64,000 nucleotides of DNA from Clytia hemisphaerica. Lineage: Eukaryota; Cnidaria; Hydrozoa; Leptothecata; Clytiidae. The notes beneath the pieces were generated by a model, which made no database searches, was not told where the DNA came from, and saw only the letters and a list, made by a program, of their open reading frames with translations. Below are positions 42,655 through 55,000 of this stretch, piece by piece. How positions within the stretch are numbered: the first letter of the stretch is position 1; the number at the start of each line of letters is the position of its first letter. The DNA lies in contig CACVBU010000865.1 in the NCBI GenBank assembly GCA_902728285.1, positions 211,666-275,665 on the forward strand, read 5' to 3'. The translations under genes and the position numbers were made by a program.

Positions 42655-42870
42655 GATCCCTCTATTTATGCACAAAATTCCTTTTGTTTGATTGCACGAT
42701 TTCATTGGTTCTTTTCAATGGGTTCAAAGTCTAAATGATACCATTAGTTCCATTTAACATCGTTCCACTTTAAATTGGCACTATTAAGTCCCCGCCAAAA
42801 TTAGCCTTTTTCCATTGGTTCTTTTCCAAGTGCTAGAATTTCACCAGCGCTGATTTTTAACGGACCAATC
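42655..42870 (-). promoter_or_regulatory. Putative core promoter of the recombinase gene
   Basis: Reading toward the gene, a CATAAATAGAGGG TATA-type box (42659-42671) lies about 40 bp before the ATG at 42621. CCAAT boxes occur in either orientation at about 42703, 42813 and 42864. This classical layout supports the chosen start and a very short 5' leader. Confidence 0.6.
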
Positions 42871-43039
42871 AGAACCCAATTTTGTATTTCTCTTTCTGTT
42901 TTGGGAAAATAGGAATGAACCTAATAATATTCCTTACTTTTTACAATGATATTAAAATCATTCTCTCTAAAAAATTATTTAGTCTTTATAGTTTTTTAAA
43001 TATGAATAAAACAAATATAAAGTACAAACAATTACTTTA

Positions 43040-44345
43040 TAATTACAACATATAAAATTATTTATTGTAAAAATCTTAAAATAAATTGTTCCTTTTTAAA
43101 TTTACCTTTTATATTCCTTTTAAAAAGGAACAACACTTATATACAGAATAATGTGTTCCTTATAAAAAGGAATATGCATTTAACTATAGTTTATGATATG
43201 TTCCTTATAAAAGGAATATATCATTGTATAAAATTATTTATTGTAATAATCTTTAAATTGTTCCTTTTAAAAATTACCCTTCATATTCCTTTTACAAAGG
43301 AACAACACTTGTATACAGTATGATATGATCCTTATAAATAAGGAATATGTATATATAGTGTATGATATGTTCCTTTTATAAATTGAATAAACAATTGTAT
43401 ATAATTACTTATTGTAATAATCTTTAAATCATTCCTTTTAAAAATTAATCTTTATATTCAATTTTAAAGGAAAAACACTTATATACAGTATGAGATATTC
43501 CTTATAAAAAAAGAATATGCATATAAATATAGTGTATCATTTGTTCTTTATAAAAAGGAACAACATCTATATACAGTATGATATGATCCTTATAAATAAG
43601 GAATATGTATATATAGTGTATGATATGTTCCTTTTAAAAATTGAATAAACCATTGTATATAATTACTTATTGTAATAATCTTTAAATCATTCCTTTTAAA
43701 AATTACTCTTTATAATCAATTTTAAAGGAACAACACCTATATACAGAATGAGATATTCCTTATTAAAAAGGAATATGCATATAAATATAGTGTATGATCT
43801 GTTCCTTATAAAAAGGAACAACATCTATATACAGTATGATATGATCCTTATAAATAAGGAATATGTATATATAGTGTATGATATGTTCCTTTTATAAATT
43901 GAATAAACAATTGTATATAATTACTTATTGTAATAATCTTTAAATCATTCCCTTTAAAAATTAATCTTTATATTCAGTTTTAAAGGAAAAACACTTATAT
44001 ACAGTATGAGATATTTCTTATAAAAAAGGAATATGCATATAAATATGGTGTATCATTTGTTTTTTGTAAAAAGGAACAACATCTATATACAGTATGATAT
44101 GATCCTTATAAATAAGGAATATGTATATGTAGTCTATGATATGTTCCTTTTAAAAATTGAATAAACCATTGTATAAAATTACTTATTGTAATAATCTTTA
44201 AATCATTCCTTTTAAAAATTACTCTTTATATTCAATTTTAAAGGAACAACACTTATATACAGTATGATATGATCCTTATAAAAAAGGAATATGTATATAT
44301 AGTGTATGATATGTTCCTTTTAAAAAATGAATATACCATTGTAGA
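43040..44345. repeat. AT-rich array of short palindromes upstream of the recombinase
   Basis: Six units of ~180 then ~255 bp are marked by ATTGTAATAATCTTTAAAT (near 43060, 43240, 43418, 43672, 43925, 44187). Each contains several inverted motifs such as TTCCTTTTAAAAAGGAA (43114), TTCCTTATAAAAAGGAA (43158), TCCTTATAAATAAGGA (43329, 43590) and GTTCCTTATAAAAAGGAAC (43801). More than a dozen such palindromes in 1.3 kb resemble binding-site clusters or an origin-like region, but could also be an AT-rich satellite. Confidence 0.8.
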
Positions 44346-44764
44346 GAAAATTATTAATTGTTATAATCCTCAAATCATTGTTATAATCTTCAAACATTAC
44401 GTTTTACACCAACGTAAAAGTATTTCCTTATTTATATTAATTTTTTTTCCTTCAATTTCAAATGATTATATGTTCTCTTTTGAATGAAAAAGAACATTTT
44501 GTTCTAGTTTGAAAAGTTCCCAATCAAACAATACCGGCACCATTTGTTCAATCAAATGGAACTCATTGAATACTTTTGAAGGACCATATTCACGTGCACT
44601 GTTGACCAAATTGTTCCCTTGAGAGAGCATGGCAGAATATAATTTGTCAGAGAATCCTTTGTTCCTCCGAATCAGTTCTGAATTATCAATTAGGAACCTA
44701 TTCCAAGATCAGAGGGGGGTAAACCCATTGATTTTAGGTAGTTTTCGCAAATCTATAATGATGT
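44346..44764. other. Intergenic, no recognised feature
   Basis: No gene or bounded element; the last scattered GTTCC motifs of the array lie here. Confidence 0.3.
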
Positions 44765-45635
44765 TTATGTAGATAACCAAGCAAACGAACTTACAAAACC
44801 ACAATTGAAATTGCAAGTCAAAACCAAACGCTCCAAACAAAAACTCGAAATCCTCAAAGAAAAACCCATGCACGGCCAATTCTTCATCACGCTAGACCAA
44901 CCCCACATCGACAAAGACGCTTCATTGTCATGGCTAAGATCCTCCACATTGAAAAGAACTACCGAATCAACCATCTGCGCAATCCAAGAAAATGCAATAA
45001 CCACCAAATACACCCAAAAACATATCTTCAAAACCACCAATGACGACACCTGTAGAGCCTGTAAGACCAAACCCGAAACCATCCACCATATCATCTCAGG
45101 ATGCCCAGTCCTTGCACCAACCAAATATACCCAACGCCATGACAATGTGTGCCGATACATACACCTCCTCCTTGCAGAAAAACACGCCATGATCCAACCT
45201 AACTCTTCCAAATGGTACCAATATGACCCTGAACCGCTACTCGAAAATGACGATGTAAAGATCCTATGGAACTTTCCTGTCCAAACGGACAGAAGAGTCG
45301 CGCACAACAAACCCGATATCATCGTCATCAACAAACGAACACGAGAGGTACAGATCATAGACATTGCCGTGCCACTCGATTGTAACATCGCACGGAAACG
45401 AAACGAGAAAGTGACAAAATATGTTGATTTGTCTATTGAAATAAAACAACTGTGGGGCATGACAAAAGTAAAAACGATACCCATCGTTATTGGGGCAATG
45501 GGATCAATCCATGAAAAATTTGAAAAACTGATTAATGATAAAATGGACTTGAAAGTCAATGTCAATGAAATGCAAAAGATAGTTCTCTTGGGAACATCAC
45601 ATATTTCTAGATATTTTTTCTCGGCCGACTTTTAG
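44765..45635 (+). pseudogene. 3' end of a LINE with restriction-like endonuclease (R2/R4/NeSL-like)
   Basis: An open frame from about 44805 to 45635 (276 codons) begins after the RT. A CCHC motif, CRACKTKPETIHHIISGC (C-x2-C-x8-H-x4-C), is followed by NKPDIIVINKR, then REVQIIDIAVPLDCN and KVTKYVDLSIEIKQLWG. The latter are the PD...D...K blocks of the restriction-like endonuclease found at the C terminus of R2-type LINEs. The RT itself is absent, so it is 5'-truncated. The frame is undamaged, indicating a fairly recent insertion. Codon use and GC are higher than in the neighbours. The endonuclease class differs from the two other LINEs here (apurinic-type clades). Confidence 0.8.
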
Positions 45636-45767
45636 TTACACGACTATTAGCTTTTTACAAGCCCTAAACTTTAGCTTCTTTACTTAAAATTAAACTACTT
45701 TATATAGACACAATCTAATTCTAAGTTTTTTCAACTACGTATATCTTTAAGTCCTCTATACCAGAAA

Positions 45768-46236
45768 TCCTTGACGAGACATCTTTGAAAGCGGAAAAAT
45801 TTTTCAAACATGCAGATGAACAAACATTTTCTTTGCACAAATTTGAAAAATTTATCGGTGAGTAAAGGAATATCTCTTAACACTTAAGTAAGATAAACCT
45901 ATATCACTACCTTTAGGGCTTAAGCGGTCTCAATACCATGTTTATAAAATATTTTTAACATTTTTAACTTTATTTTGATTTTCATGGATTGATAATTTCA
46001 GATCCACTCAGATTCTCACATCCTAAATCTAGCCTGAACGATGATAATACAAAAAAAATTTCTCTTGTTATACCTAAGTTTTATCGAATCAAACCGGATT
46101 CTATTTGCTAAGGCTCACCTAAATTACTTTGGTTTTCCATGAGACGCCTTGGAAAGCGACAAATTTTTCAGAAATGCAAAATGAAAGTTTTGCAAGACTT
46201 TGAAAAATTTCTCGGTAAGTAAAGGTGTATCTCTCT
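45768..46236 (+). repeat. Duplicated exon-like segment (two copies)
   Basis: Copies at 45768-45886 and 46132-46236 share GAAAAATTT(A/C)TCGGT(G/A)AGTAAAGG and preceding codons (HKFEKFIG / QDFEKFLG), each ending in a GT(G/A)AGT donor-like site. They look like an ancestral exon with intron start, duplicated ~365 bp apart. Whether they are 5' exons of the gene starting at 46654 is unknown; no convincing start or continuous frame joins them. Confidence 0.45.
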
Positions 46237-46653
46237 TATTAAGATATTTACAAAATTGTTTACTAAGATATTCCATCGAGACTTAATATTAAATTTTTCT
46301 TATTTTTTAGTTCTTGTTCTAATATTATAATAGAAAAAGTGTACCTAATCTATCTTCGATAGAAGGAAAACTTTTATAAATAGTGCATTATCGAAACATT
46401 ATCAAAATATATCTCAAATAATAATAATAGAAGTGCAGTGTCAGCAAAAAAAACACTTTCGATTTCAAAGGGAAAGAAAAATAAACAAAATGGTGTGTTG
46501 TCTTGCTATTATATTTCAGCTATTTGACAAATTGCAGTGAATCGTGTATAGACACTTACTGTATTTGCTTTTTTATTTTATGTCAAAGTTTTACAAATAG
46601 ATAAATAAAAACAGTACAAGCTTGAAAAATTGTGAAAATTCTCATATGCAAAG

Positions 46654-49025
46654 ATGTCTGTGGGTGGAGAATTTACCACACTGAATTTTTCGGATTTATA
46701 TGGCAACGATGATGAGGGAGCTATTCAGAATGGCGACCTATTCCGTCGCATGCAAGCATTTGCACGCACTGTCAATAATGACAATGTAAACAGTAACAAT
46801 GACAGGTACGATTCAATAAATTTTAAAATATTTTCTTTGTTTTTAACTTTTTTACATGAAATTAAATTGCCTTATGTCAACTGACAGAAGAAACATTTTT
46901 GGAACGCTTATTAGCTATTAGGGGTAGGAGAATCAAAATAACTTGGGTGCCATTTTTTTTGCTATCAAATACCCCCCACTAAAATATATACAAAATCTAG
47001 TCAGTTTCAGAGTTTTCACTATCTTCCCCATTTCTGTTTTCTTCTTCATCACTTTCACTAAGTTCATCGGCAAAGGATTGGCCAACTTGAGGTGGAGGTA
47101 CATCTACTGTTGTTGATCTGTGAATTATAAATGAATTTGTTATACAGTTTATCCTGTTTGAATTTTATAATAGGGTGGCAGATGCCCTTAACAACAGCAT
47201 TGGGGTATTTGTTGACAAAAACGTGAATTTGGAAATTCAAAGTGCCCTGAATGACAAAAGTCCCGAGAAAAAAGTGGCATGTAAATGCAAAGGCATGTGT
47301 ATCAGAAAGTGTGAGTGCATGTCAAAGAAACAAAAGTGCAACGAATCATGTGGCTGCAAAAAAAATAAGTGCAAAAATCAACTTGAAGAGGTATGAAGCC
47401 GCATTTTTAGAATCAGTTCAGATCAGTTATCACATTTGTCAAAAATTTGGATTGTTGAAATACATCTCATTGTTTCAAAATCGTGTGGAAAAATGAAAGA
47501 AAGATGGAAATTATGTAATTTCTGCTGAATAGAATTTTTTATAGTGAAAAGTAACAGGAAATCAAAACTTTATTTCCCAAATATTTATCTTTTTCAGGAT
47601 GCGGTGAATTTGGTGGAACTTGACATTCCGATCACTGAAAATGAATCAAATTCTGAAACGGTTTGTAAAACATGAATTAAGACTTATTTTGCAAGGATGC
47701 TGTATTTTTAAAATTTGTCAAAAATTTATAAGTGAGCAAAAGATTATATTTAGCAGATTTTCTCTAAATTCATCAAGATTAGTTCCTGCCAAAGTAAGTT
47801 CCTTTAAGGTGTCACAAAAACTTTCACCTTAATTTTTAGGAACAAAAAAATGGTGATAGTGATGACAATGAAGATAATGACGGCAATGATGACGAGTCTC
47901 GCATCTTATGTTTTTGTAAGGGGGCTTGCATCAGATGTCCATGCGCAAATGCAAATCTGAAATGCCTACCAGATATATGTCGCTGTTCAACCTCAAAATG
48001 TAAAAACTTGTCAGAGTCTACTGAGGTAAATTTTCTCTAGTTTTAGACTGGTGATATTTGACTCATAACAGCCTTCAAAAGGGTCCTCTAGGATCTGATA
48101 AACCAAGAACTATAACATTATCCTTACAACATGACTGAAAGTTCAATCTGAAACAGTATCTTAGAAAATTAAAAAGCTTCAAATTTTGGGGTCTAATCTC
48201 AAGATATATGAAAAAATACTATGCGAATACCTTATGAATTTATTCTAAATAGCAAAACAGAAGAAAGACAAAGAAAAAGAAAATAACACCACAAGATTTG
48301 GCAACATTACAGGAAGAGAGAAAAGCAAAAGCAGAAAAAGAATGTGAGGTATAAATAATTCTTGAATTCGGTTAGATTATATTCCTGCATGTCAGAATAA
48401 CTTCAATTTCTCTCTTGGGAAATCCCGTCTCATGCAAATTTCTTTGCAATCATCAGTTTTAAACTGACAATTGTTAAGTTTTTTGAATGAGATTTTAAGA
48501 GAGAAATATACCAGCTCTTTTTTAATATATTAGGAATACTGTCAAGACAAGTCAGTTGAAGAGTTGATAACTTTGGTAAAAAAGCTTAGCTTAGCGTCAC
48601 CAAGTGCATGGTCGAGCGTTAAAACAGAAAGACAAAATGTATCAAAAATTTCAGAAACAGAATGTAGTTGGTGCAATTGTGGTTTATGTGAAAGAATGCC
48701 GACCGAGAAAGAAAATTTATGCTGTAAAAATGCAGAAAGAAATCACGAGCATCCAGAGTTTGATCGTCTGATCCTAGATGATAGTGTACTTGAGGTGGCA
48801 ATGAGGAACAACAGTGATCTTTGGATGTACCCCTTTGATGCAGCCCAAAATGCATGTTGGAGGTCTACAGCTTATCGCCAATATATAATGTGGCGTTGGG
48901 GGAAACTTGGCAAGGGCAATAAAAAAGTTATACCTGCATGTATAGTAAAAATAATCAGAGAACGCTACCCTGACCCAAGTGGTAACTATTCAGGTTTTTT
49001 AGATGCAGATTATTATGACATGTAA
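46654..49025 (+). CDS. CXC-repeat + P2RX7C ('ballast') domain protein
   Basis: Six exons with GT-AG borders and matching phases: 46654-46805, 47174-47390, 47598-47660, 47840-48025, 48253-48348 and 48534-49025, giving ~401 residues. Two cysteine-rich CXC/tesmin-like units occur: VACKCKGMCIRKCECMSKKQ through CGCKKNKCKN in exon 2, and LCFCKGACIRCPCANANLKC through CRCSTSKCKN in exon 4. They are separated by acidic linkers. A basic segment (RRKTKKKK) precedes the C-terminal domain: CSWCNCGLCERMPTEKENLC, DRLILDDSVLEVA, WRSTAYRQYIMWRWGKLGKG, VIPACIVKIIRERYPDPSGN, YSGF. This is the zinc-coordinating intracellular domain known from vertebrate P2X7 receptors, here without any channel or membrane segment. 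CXC units usually bind DNA or zinc, so a nuclear DNA-associated role is likely. Intron 1 contains an exon of the opposite-strand transposase gene. No disabling mutation was seen. Confidence 0.85.
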
Positions 49026-52000
49026 CCTAGTTTTCAATTGTTCTCTTAAAAATATCATTGTTGTAGCTATAAATTTTTCTTATTTGATCTTTTTATATTT
49101 TTCCTATTTTTTATATTGCAATTTTTGAATAGAGTCAGTCAATTGACAACAATCCAACATTTTTTGTTTGACTCGTCGAAAAAATGTAAAAATACTTACT
49201 GTTTAACATCAAACTGCAATTTAGCTCTTGCAGTATGCCTCTCTATCAATACTTCTGTTGACGGCCTTGGTTTACTGGCAATGTTCTTAGCCAACATACA
49301 AGTTTCTGTTCTAGGCTTAAGCTTTAGGTTTGGTTTGAGGTGTCTTCTCCACATTGTCTTAGCTATCATTTCTAAGATAAGAAATAACATTTCATTATAC
49401 ACTGTTTGTGATTTTATTTATTTTGCATTCTATATATGATATACATATACCATGCACAAAAAGTAGATAATCTGTTGTTTAGTTTTTATTTAGAAGGTAA
49501 TATATGATACATTTGTTGTGTTTGTTGTGAAAAGTGAAAACATTTGATTTTAGTATTTTCATTTTTTTACACCAGCTTTTTTTAGATTTTCTCAAATTGC
49601 TATTTTAAAGGTAGTAATTGTGTTTACTTTAAAGCGTCAACCCTCTTAACATTTTTTTGGGGGGGGTACACCGAAACAATTGCAAACAAGAACTCAGAGC
49701 TAAAATTCAGCCAAATATTTTGGGGGTTAAGGGGGGTTAAGGGGGATGGAGTTTCAATAACAAAGCGTCTATCATCTTGAATAAACCATTTTAGTCAAAT
49801 ACAACCAATATAAGTTATGTTTGAAATACCTCTAGTTCGCCTCTATTTCTTTTCCAAGACCATTCCGAAAACCGTTAACCCTATTTTTATCAGGGGGTGT
49901 TTTCCACCAGACTGGCACTATTTTGCTAATAGCTCACTGAAATTTTTTTTTCACACTCTGAAAGTTTTTGACTTTTAATATAATCCTATTAGCAGCATGT
50001 ATACCAAATTTTACAATTCTACACCGACCAGATCAGGTTTTATGACTTTTTTGTGCAAGCATATCATAAAATCCAGCTAAAACCCTGTAAAATCCCAAAA
50101 TCTTAAATTTAGCATAACTTTTGATCTAGGCATCCAAGTGACTTCAAATTTAGACAGGTTTTAGGTATCAATAATAAATTTTAAAAAATATTTAAAAATT
50201 TTTCAAAAACTGCTGACGTCATCAAAAATGACGTCATTGTTTTTTTTGAAAAATTTACTCATTTTCTGCTGGATTTAAAACGTCAATTTTACCAGTATGT
50301 TAAAAACCGGCGAATATGTTAAAGATATTTATTTTGGCTTTTTGAAATTCAAAGCAGAATTGAAAAATCTCCATTCGTTCAACTTTAATTGCTATTTTAT
50401 TGAATAGTATTTTTTCATTGGTCAGCGATAAGTGTGAAAGTTTGTGATGACGTCATCACCTTTATGATGACGTCATCAACCCAAATTTTTTTCTATGAAA
50501 TCCTTTTATGGTAGAGAACATTTCTGCCAAATTTCAAGTCCATATCTTTTCTAGATCAAAAGTTATGCAAGGCTGGTGGAAAACACCCCCCTTGAGAATA
50601 CAAAATCCGAAAAAGCCTGATAATAATAGGGTTAAGGTTTCAAGAATGACAAAAGAATAGAAATGTGAGTTTTGCATAGATGTATTTTTATTTTTAAATG
50701 CAACTATTTTCATAGTATTTTCATAGTTCTTGTGTTTTATTACTGGTTGTCACACTTACAGTAAAAGTAACAATCAGAATTTGATATTTGTTTTGTTCAA
50801 ATTTATTATACTTGGGAGTTATTTTTGTTCATTTAGCAAAAATATAACATAGAGGTGACCTCAATTTAAACCTTTCTACAGTTCACTACTTCCACTTTCA
50901 ATTAACGAGTTTGATACTACTTTGTTGGAGATTTTAAGCTACTTTAAACTTTACTTGCCTGGTATGTAAGAATATGTCTTTGGGACAGGAACTGGAACCA
51001 CATACCACTGTTTTGAGCGTTTACCAAAACTGCTGGAGAAGACCGGTGTTCCATCCTTGCGTTTAAGTTGGGGCCTGTTGAGATGTCGATTGTGGTCCAA
51101 CACAGTAAGTTGTCCCCGAGAAATATATGACTCGTTTTTGTATCCAATCCTCTTCGGTGTATACACCAACTTAAGGTTATGGTAATTCTAAATGTAAAGT
51201 ATAACGAGTCTTATTCGTACGAATATTTTCAATTTTAACTGCAAGTGATAATTTTGAATGTGACACAAAATTAAGGAATATTGTGTCATAGGTAAAAACA
51301 AACACTTAGTCTTTTTCCCAAAATTGTGTTAACTGCATCTGCAACTATAATATTTCATTATATATTATTTTCAGATATTAAATAAATAAAAAATGAAATT
51401 CAACTTGACTTACCTCCAAAGTACCAGTATGTCGATTTCGTACATAATAGTTCATGCTTTTGAGCCATTTTGCCCCAAAGAGCTTTTTGCGTAATGCTTT
51501 CATGGCTTCACTGGAGGGATCCAACCACTGCTTCCCATCTTCCAGTTCAACCTCTCCATAATCACAGTTCTGGTGGTCATTACAAATATGATGGAGAGCC
51601 TGGAGCCAGAGTGATTTCAATTTCAGCTCATTTCCTTGACAAACCGATCTGCTTGAATTATAACTTAAAAGGTTAAAAAGTAATGCTGAGATTTTGAACA
51701 GTAGGTGTCTCATTGTGCATTTACCTCTCCAATTTTCTTAGAAATTTTTGTTGCCTTGTGCCACACATCAAGCGATTGAAGAAGTGCTAACAATCTTGGG
51801 TCTTTTTCTATGATGTAAGAAATTGAGGTATCTTTCTATTTGATAAATAAAAAATCATGAAAAAGCTTGTAAAAAATGAAACAAATCAATAATCTTGAAC
51901 TTAATTGTAGGGGTGGAATAAAATGCTATAAGGGTGATTGTTTTCCAAAGATGCAAAATGATCCCCTTCAATTAAGCACAAAAGAGTATTCTCTAGTTTA

Positions 52001-55000
52001 GGTGAAACCTTTCATTTCAAATAAATTTTAATTACTGAATAATGATTTGATAGTAGAATGGTCATCCGTCACCACTTCGGTCAACAACTTTCCAAGAAGA
52101 TTTTTCAGTTCAACGATACCTTTCATGAACAAATGTGCTTCTAAATTTGTAGATTTTAAATTGACCTGCGAAAATTGATTGTTGATATTGTTATTATTAT
52201 CGCCACATTAAAGCAGTTTCATTGTTATGTTGAAAAGTAAGGCACAAAGGAACAAAACAAATCAGTGTGGAATCTAGAGTAATGTTGGAACCACTGTGCA
52301 TTACTTTTACCTGAGTCTTCTCTAACAAACTTAAAATTATATTTTTACACATCACATCACAGTACAGCAGAGGTGAAAATTTGTATTTTTGTTATAAATT
52401 CTGGGGTTACAAATAAGGTAAGACTTGGTTTTTTATCACCAGTTTATATCTATTACATACCTCTCTTTTGTCACCAAAATATGCACCAAGTATCTACCAG
52501 ATACAGTATCACAAAAGCTGTAAGTACCTAATTGAAAAACAAATGAAGATAGATACATTTTGATAAATTGAAGTTAACATACAATGCATTTTGTATATAA
52601 CCTGCAGAAAATCTTTTTTGTTAGCTGGGGCCCAATACAGTAATGGGCGTAATAATACGAAGTGGAATTTGTTGTTCCTATTCTTGTTGAATGACAAAAA
52701 TTGACTTGTAATAACCTTTTGTAGCGGAATATCCAGGAAAGTCCATTTGACAATCACCACCTACAACAGTATCAGTTCCTATATCCTTGATTTCTTTGAT
52801 AGTACCTGATATTTCTTCGTCATATTCTTGCTGAATTGTCGGAACAACAAAGGACTGGAGGCCAGAATAGTAAGAGGTGGAGCTTGTTGTTCCAATTCCT
52901 GTATTAAATATAATGTAATATTAAAATATAATATAATGTAATGGAATATAGTATGTGGCATACTTTATAATAATTTAGCTAGTTAATATTCATTTCTATT
53001 GGTTTTCAAAGCTTAATCACATACCTATAAAGTTCAGAGCTTTGGTAAATGGAGTCCGTTGACATCCACTCATCACAATTGCAGAATCAGCAACGTAATT
53101 GAATCCCAGCCCTAAAGTATAAAAGAAAATTCCAATTACATTTAATCATATTTATTCTGAAGAGAACCCTCACACCCCACGGATTGAGAACTCAATCTTC
53201 TCCAACCGAGCACCAAAGTCTGATTCCCGGACAATTCCCCCCTGGTGAATCCCCCCCCCGGTGAATTCCCACCCAGTGAATTCCCCCCTGGAAAATTCCC
53301 ACCCGGTGAATTCCCCCTGGTGAACTAAAAAACCATGTAATTTGAAATAAGCGATTTTACTATTTATCTTATAAAAATCTGTGTAGACGACTATCATGTA
53401 AAAATCTTTCAGTTCTTTTCTCAGAATCAAAAAAAATTGGCGTTGTGATTCTTAAAACTTGTAAAAATCCTTGACCCTAAAATTGGAGGTTTGCTTCGAT
53501 TGAAAGTTTTAAATTAGTCTCTCTAAGGGTCGGAAAATTCAGGATTTTCAGGGAATTTTTTGATTTACAGAGAAAAAATTGTAATAAAGTCTCAAAAATC
53601 GAAAAAAAAATTTCAAAAAGTCTCTAAGGGTCGGTTTTCGGAGGTCCCGTTCGCGCATACCTCTCATTCGCCAACCCTAGTACCCCCCGGGGTTACAGTC
53701 CATGATTTCGAAACTTAAAAACACATATGAAAATATATGGGTGGGAATTCACCAGGGGGGAATTGCCCGGACACCCAAAGTCTGATCTACGCGTTTATCA
53801 GATGGCCCCATTTACACCAAGCTATTTTCAAGTTGAAATCGCATAAATTGAGGTATTTGTCCAAGTTGACGTCAAATAATTTTGCATAAAAACACTTTTT
53901 GAGAAGGGTCCAGACCGAAACATGTTGGAAAATATCAAAATATAATAGCCGCTTTCTTTTTCACTGTTCAACACAGAAGATAGGTCCACATCAGTTTTTA
54001 CTGCCAATATATGTCGAATTAAATATAAATTAAAATAATAATTAAAAATTAATATTAATAATAATAATAAATGAAATAGCAGTTATTTTTAGAATTTATT
54101 TTCTAGTTATTACTTTTGTAAAATTGAGGAAACAAAAAGACACGATGTGACTTTAATTTCACCTCCAGCATAAAATCGACCAGAATACCATACATCAGTG
54201 TGGCCTTTCTTACAGCTCCACTTTAATTTCAAGCAATAACCAACTTTAGAGTGTTCGACAGAAATCTTCTCTTCACAACCTGGAAATCTACATTTGTCGC
54301 CAAGCAGAATTCGCAATTGATGGATAGAGGCAAAACCTTTGGCATCTCTAAATTCAAAACGGATAACGTGAGACATAACGATTTATAAAAATTATCATGA
54401 TTTTTGTTCATGAAAACACCAACAATGAGCATTGAAAAAAAAAGTGAATGAATTTCAAATTTTTTGGCAAATCTTACCTTTTCCTAAATTCAGGACAGAA
54501 ACTTGTTAGCTATCATGAAATTAAATAATTTAAATTGGAATTGAAAGAAGATAAAATTAAATTAACCTAATAATCGAAAGTTCTTCTTCTAGCGACGTGT
54601 ACTTCTTGTGTTGCCAAGGAAGATTCCTTGATGGTTCTATTTGATCTTTCTCCCTCAATGAGTCTTGGATAACATGTTCTTCTTGTTCCGTGAGAGTGAT
54701 ATCTGCCCTGTAAAAGAATCCCCACAAGCCTTTCTTAAGTTTACAATTTCAGTATAAAAATTATGATTAGGTTTTTATAATATTTTTTCCAACTTATGAA
54801 TAATAAAATATCTTGTGGTATGGTATAAACGACAATCAAGTTGTTCATTACCTGATAAATTCTTCAGGTGGTTCGGGATCTTCAGAAGTAGCATGACTAC
54901 CTTTCTTTGAAAACCTAAATAAAAAATTACAATTTAATTTCAAAAGCCTATAACAGCCATAAAATTTCATGCTTCAGTAGATATTATTTTTTCAAGCTTT

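Noticed and set aside
44765..45565. 266-codon minus-strand frame
   Set aside because: Shadow of the LINE endonuclease frame on the plus strand, which has clear motifs.
54110..54376. Start codon at 54376 for the zinc-motif exon
   Set aside because: The ATG lies upstream of a good acceptor (TTTTGAATTTAG at 54359-54348), and earlier exons join in phase, so this is an internal exon rather than a gene start.
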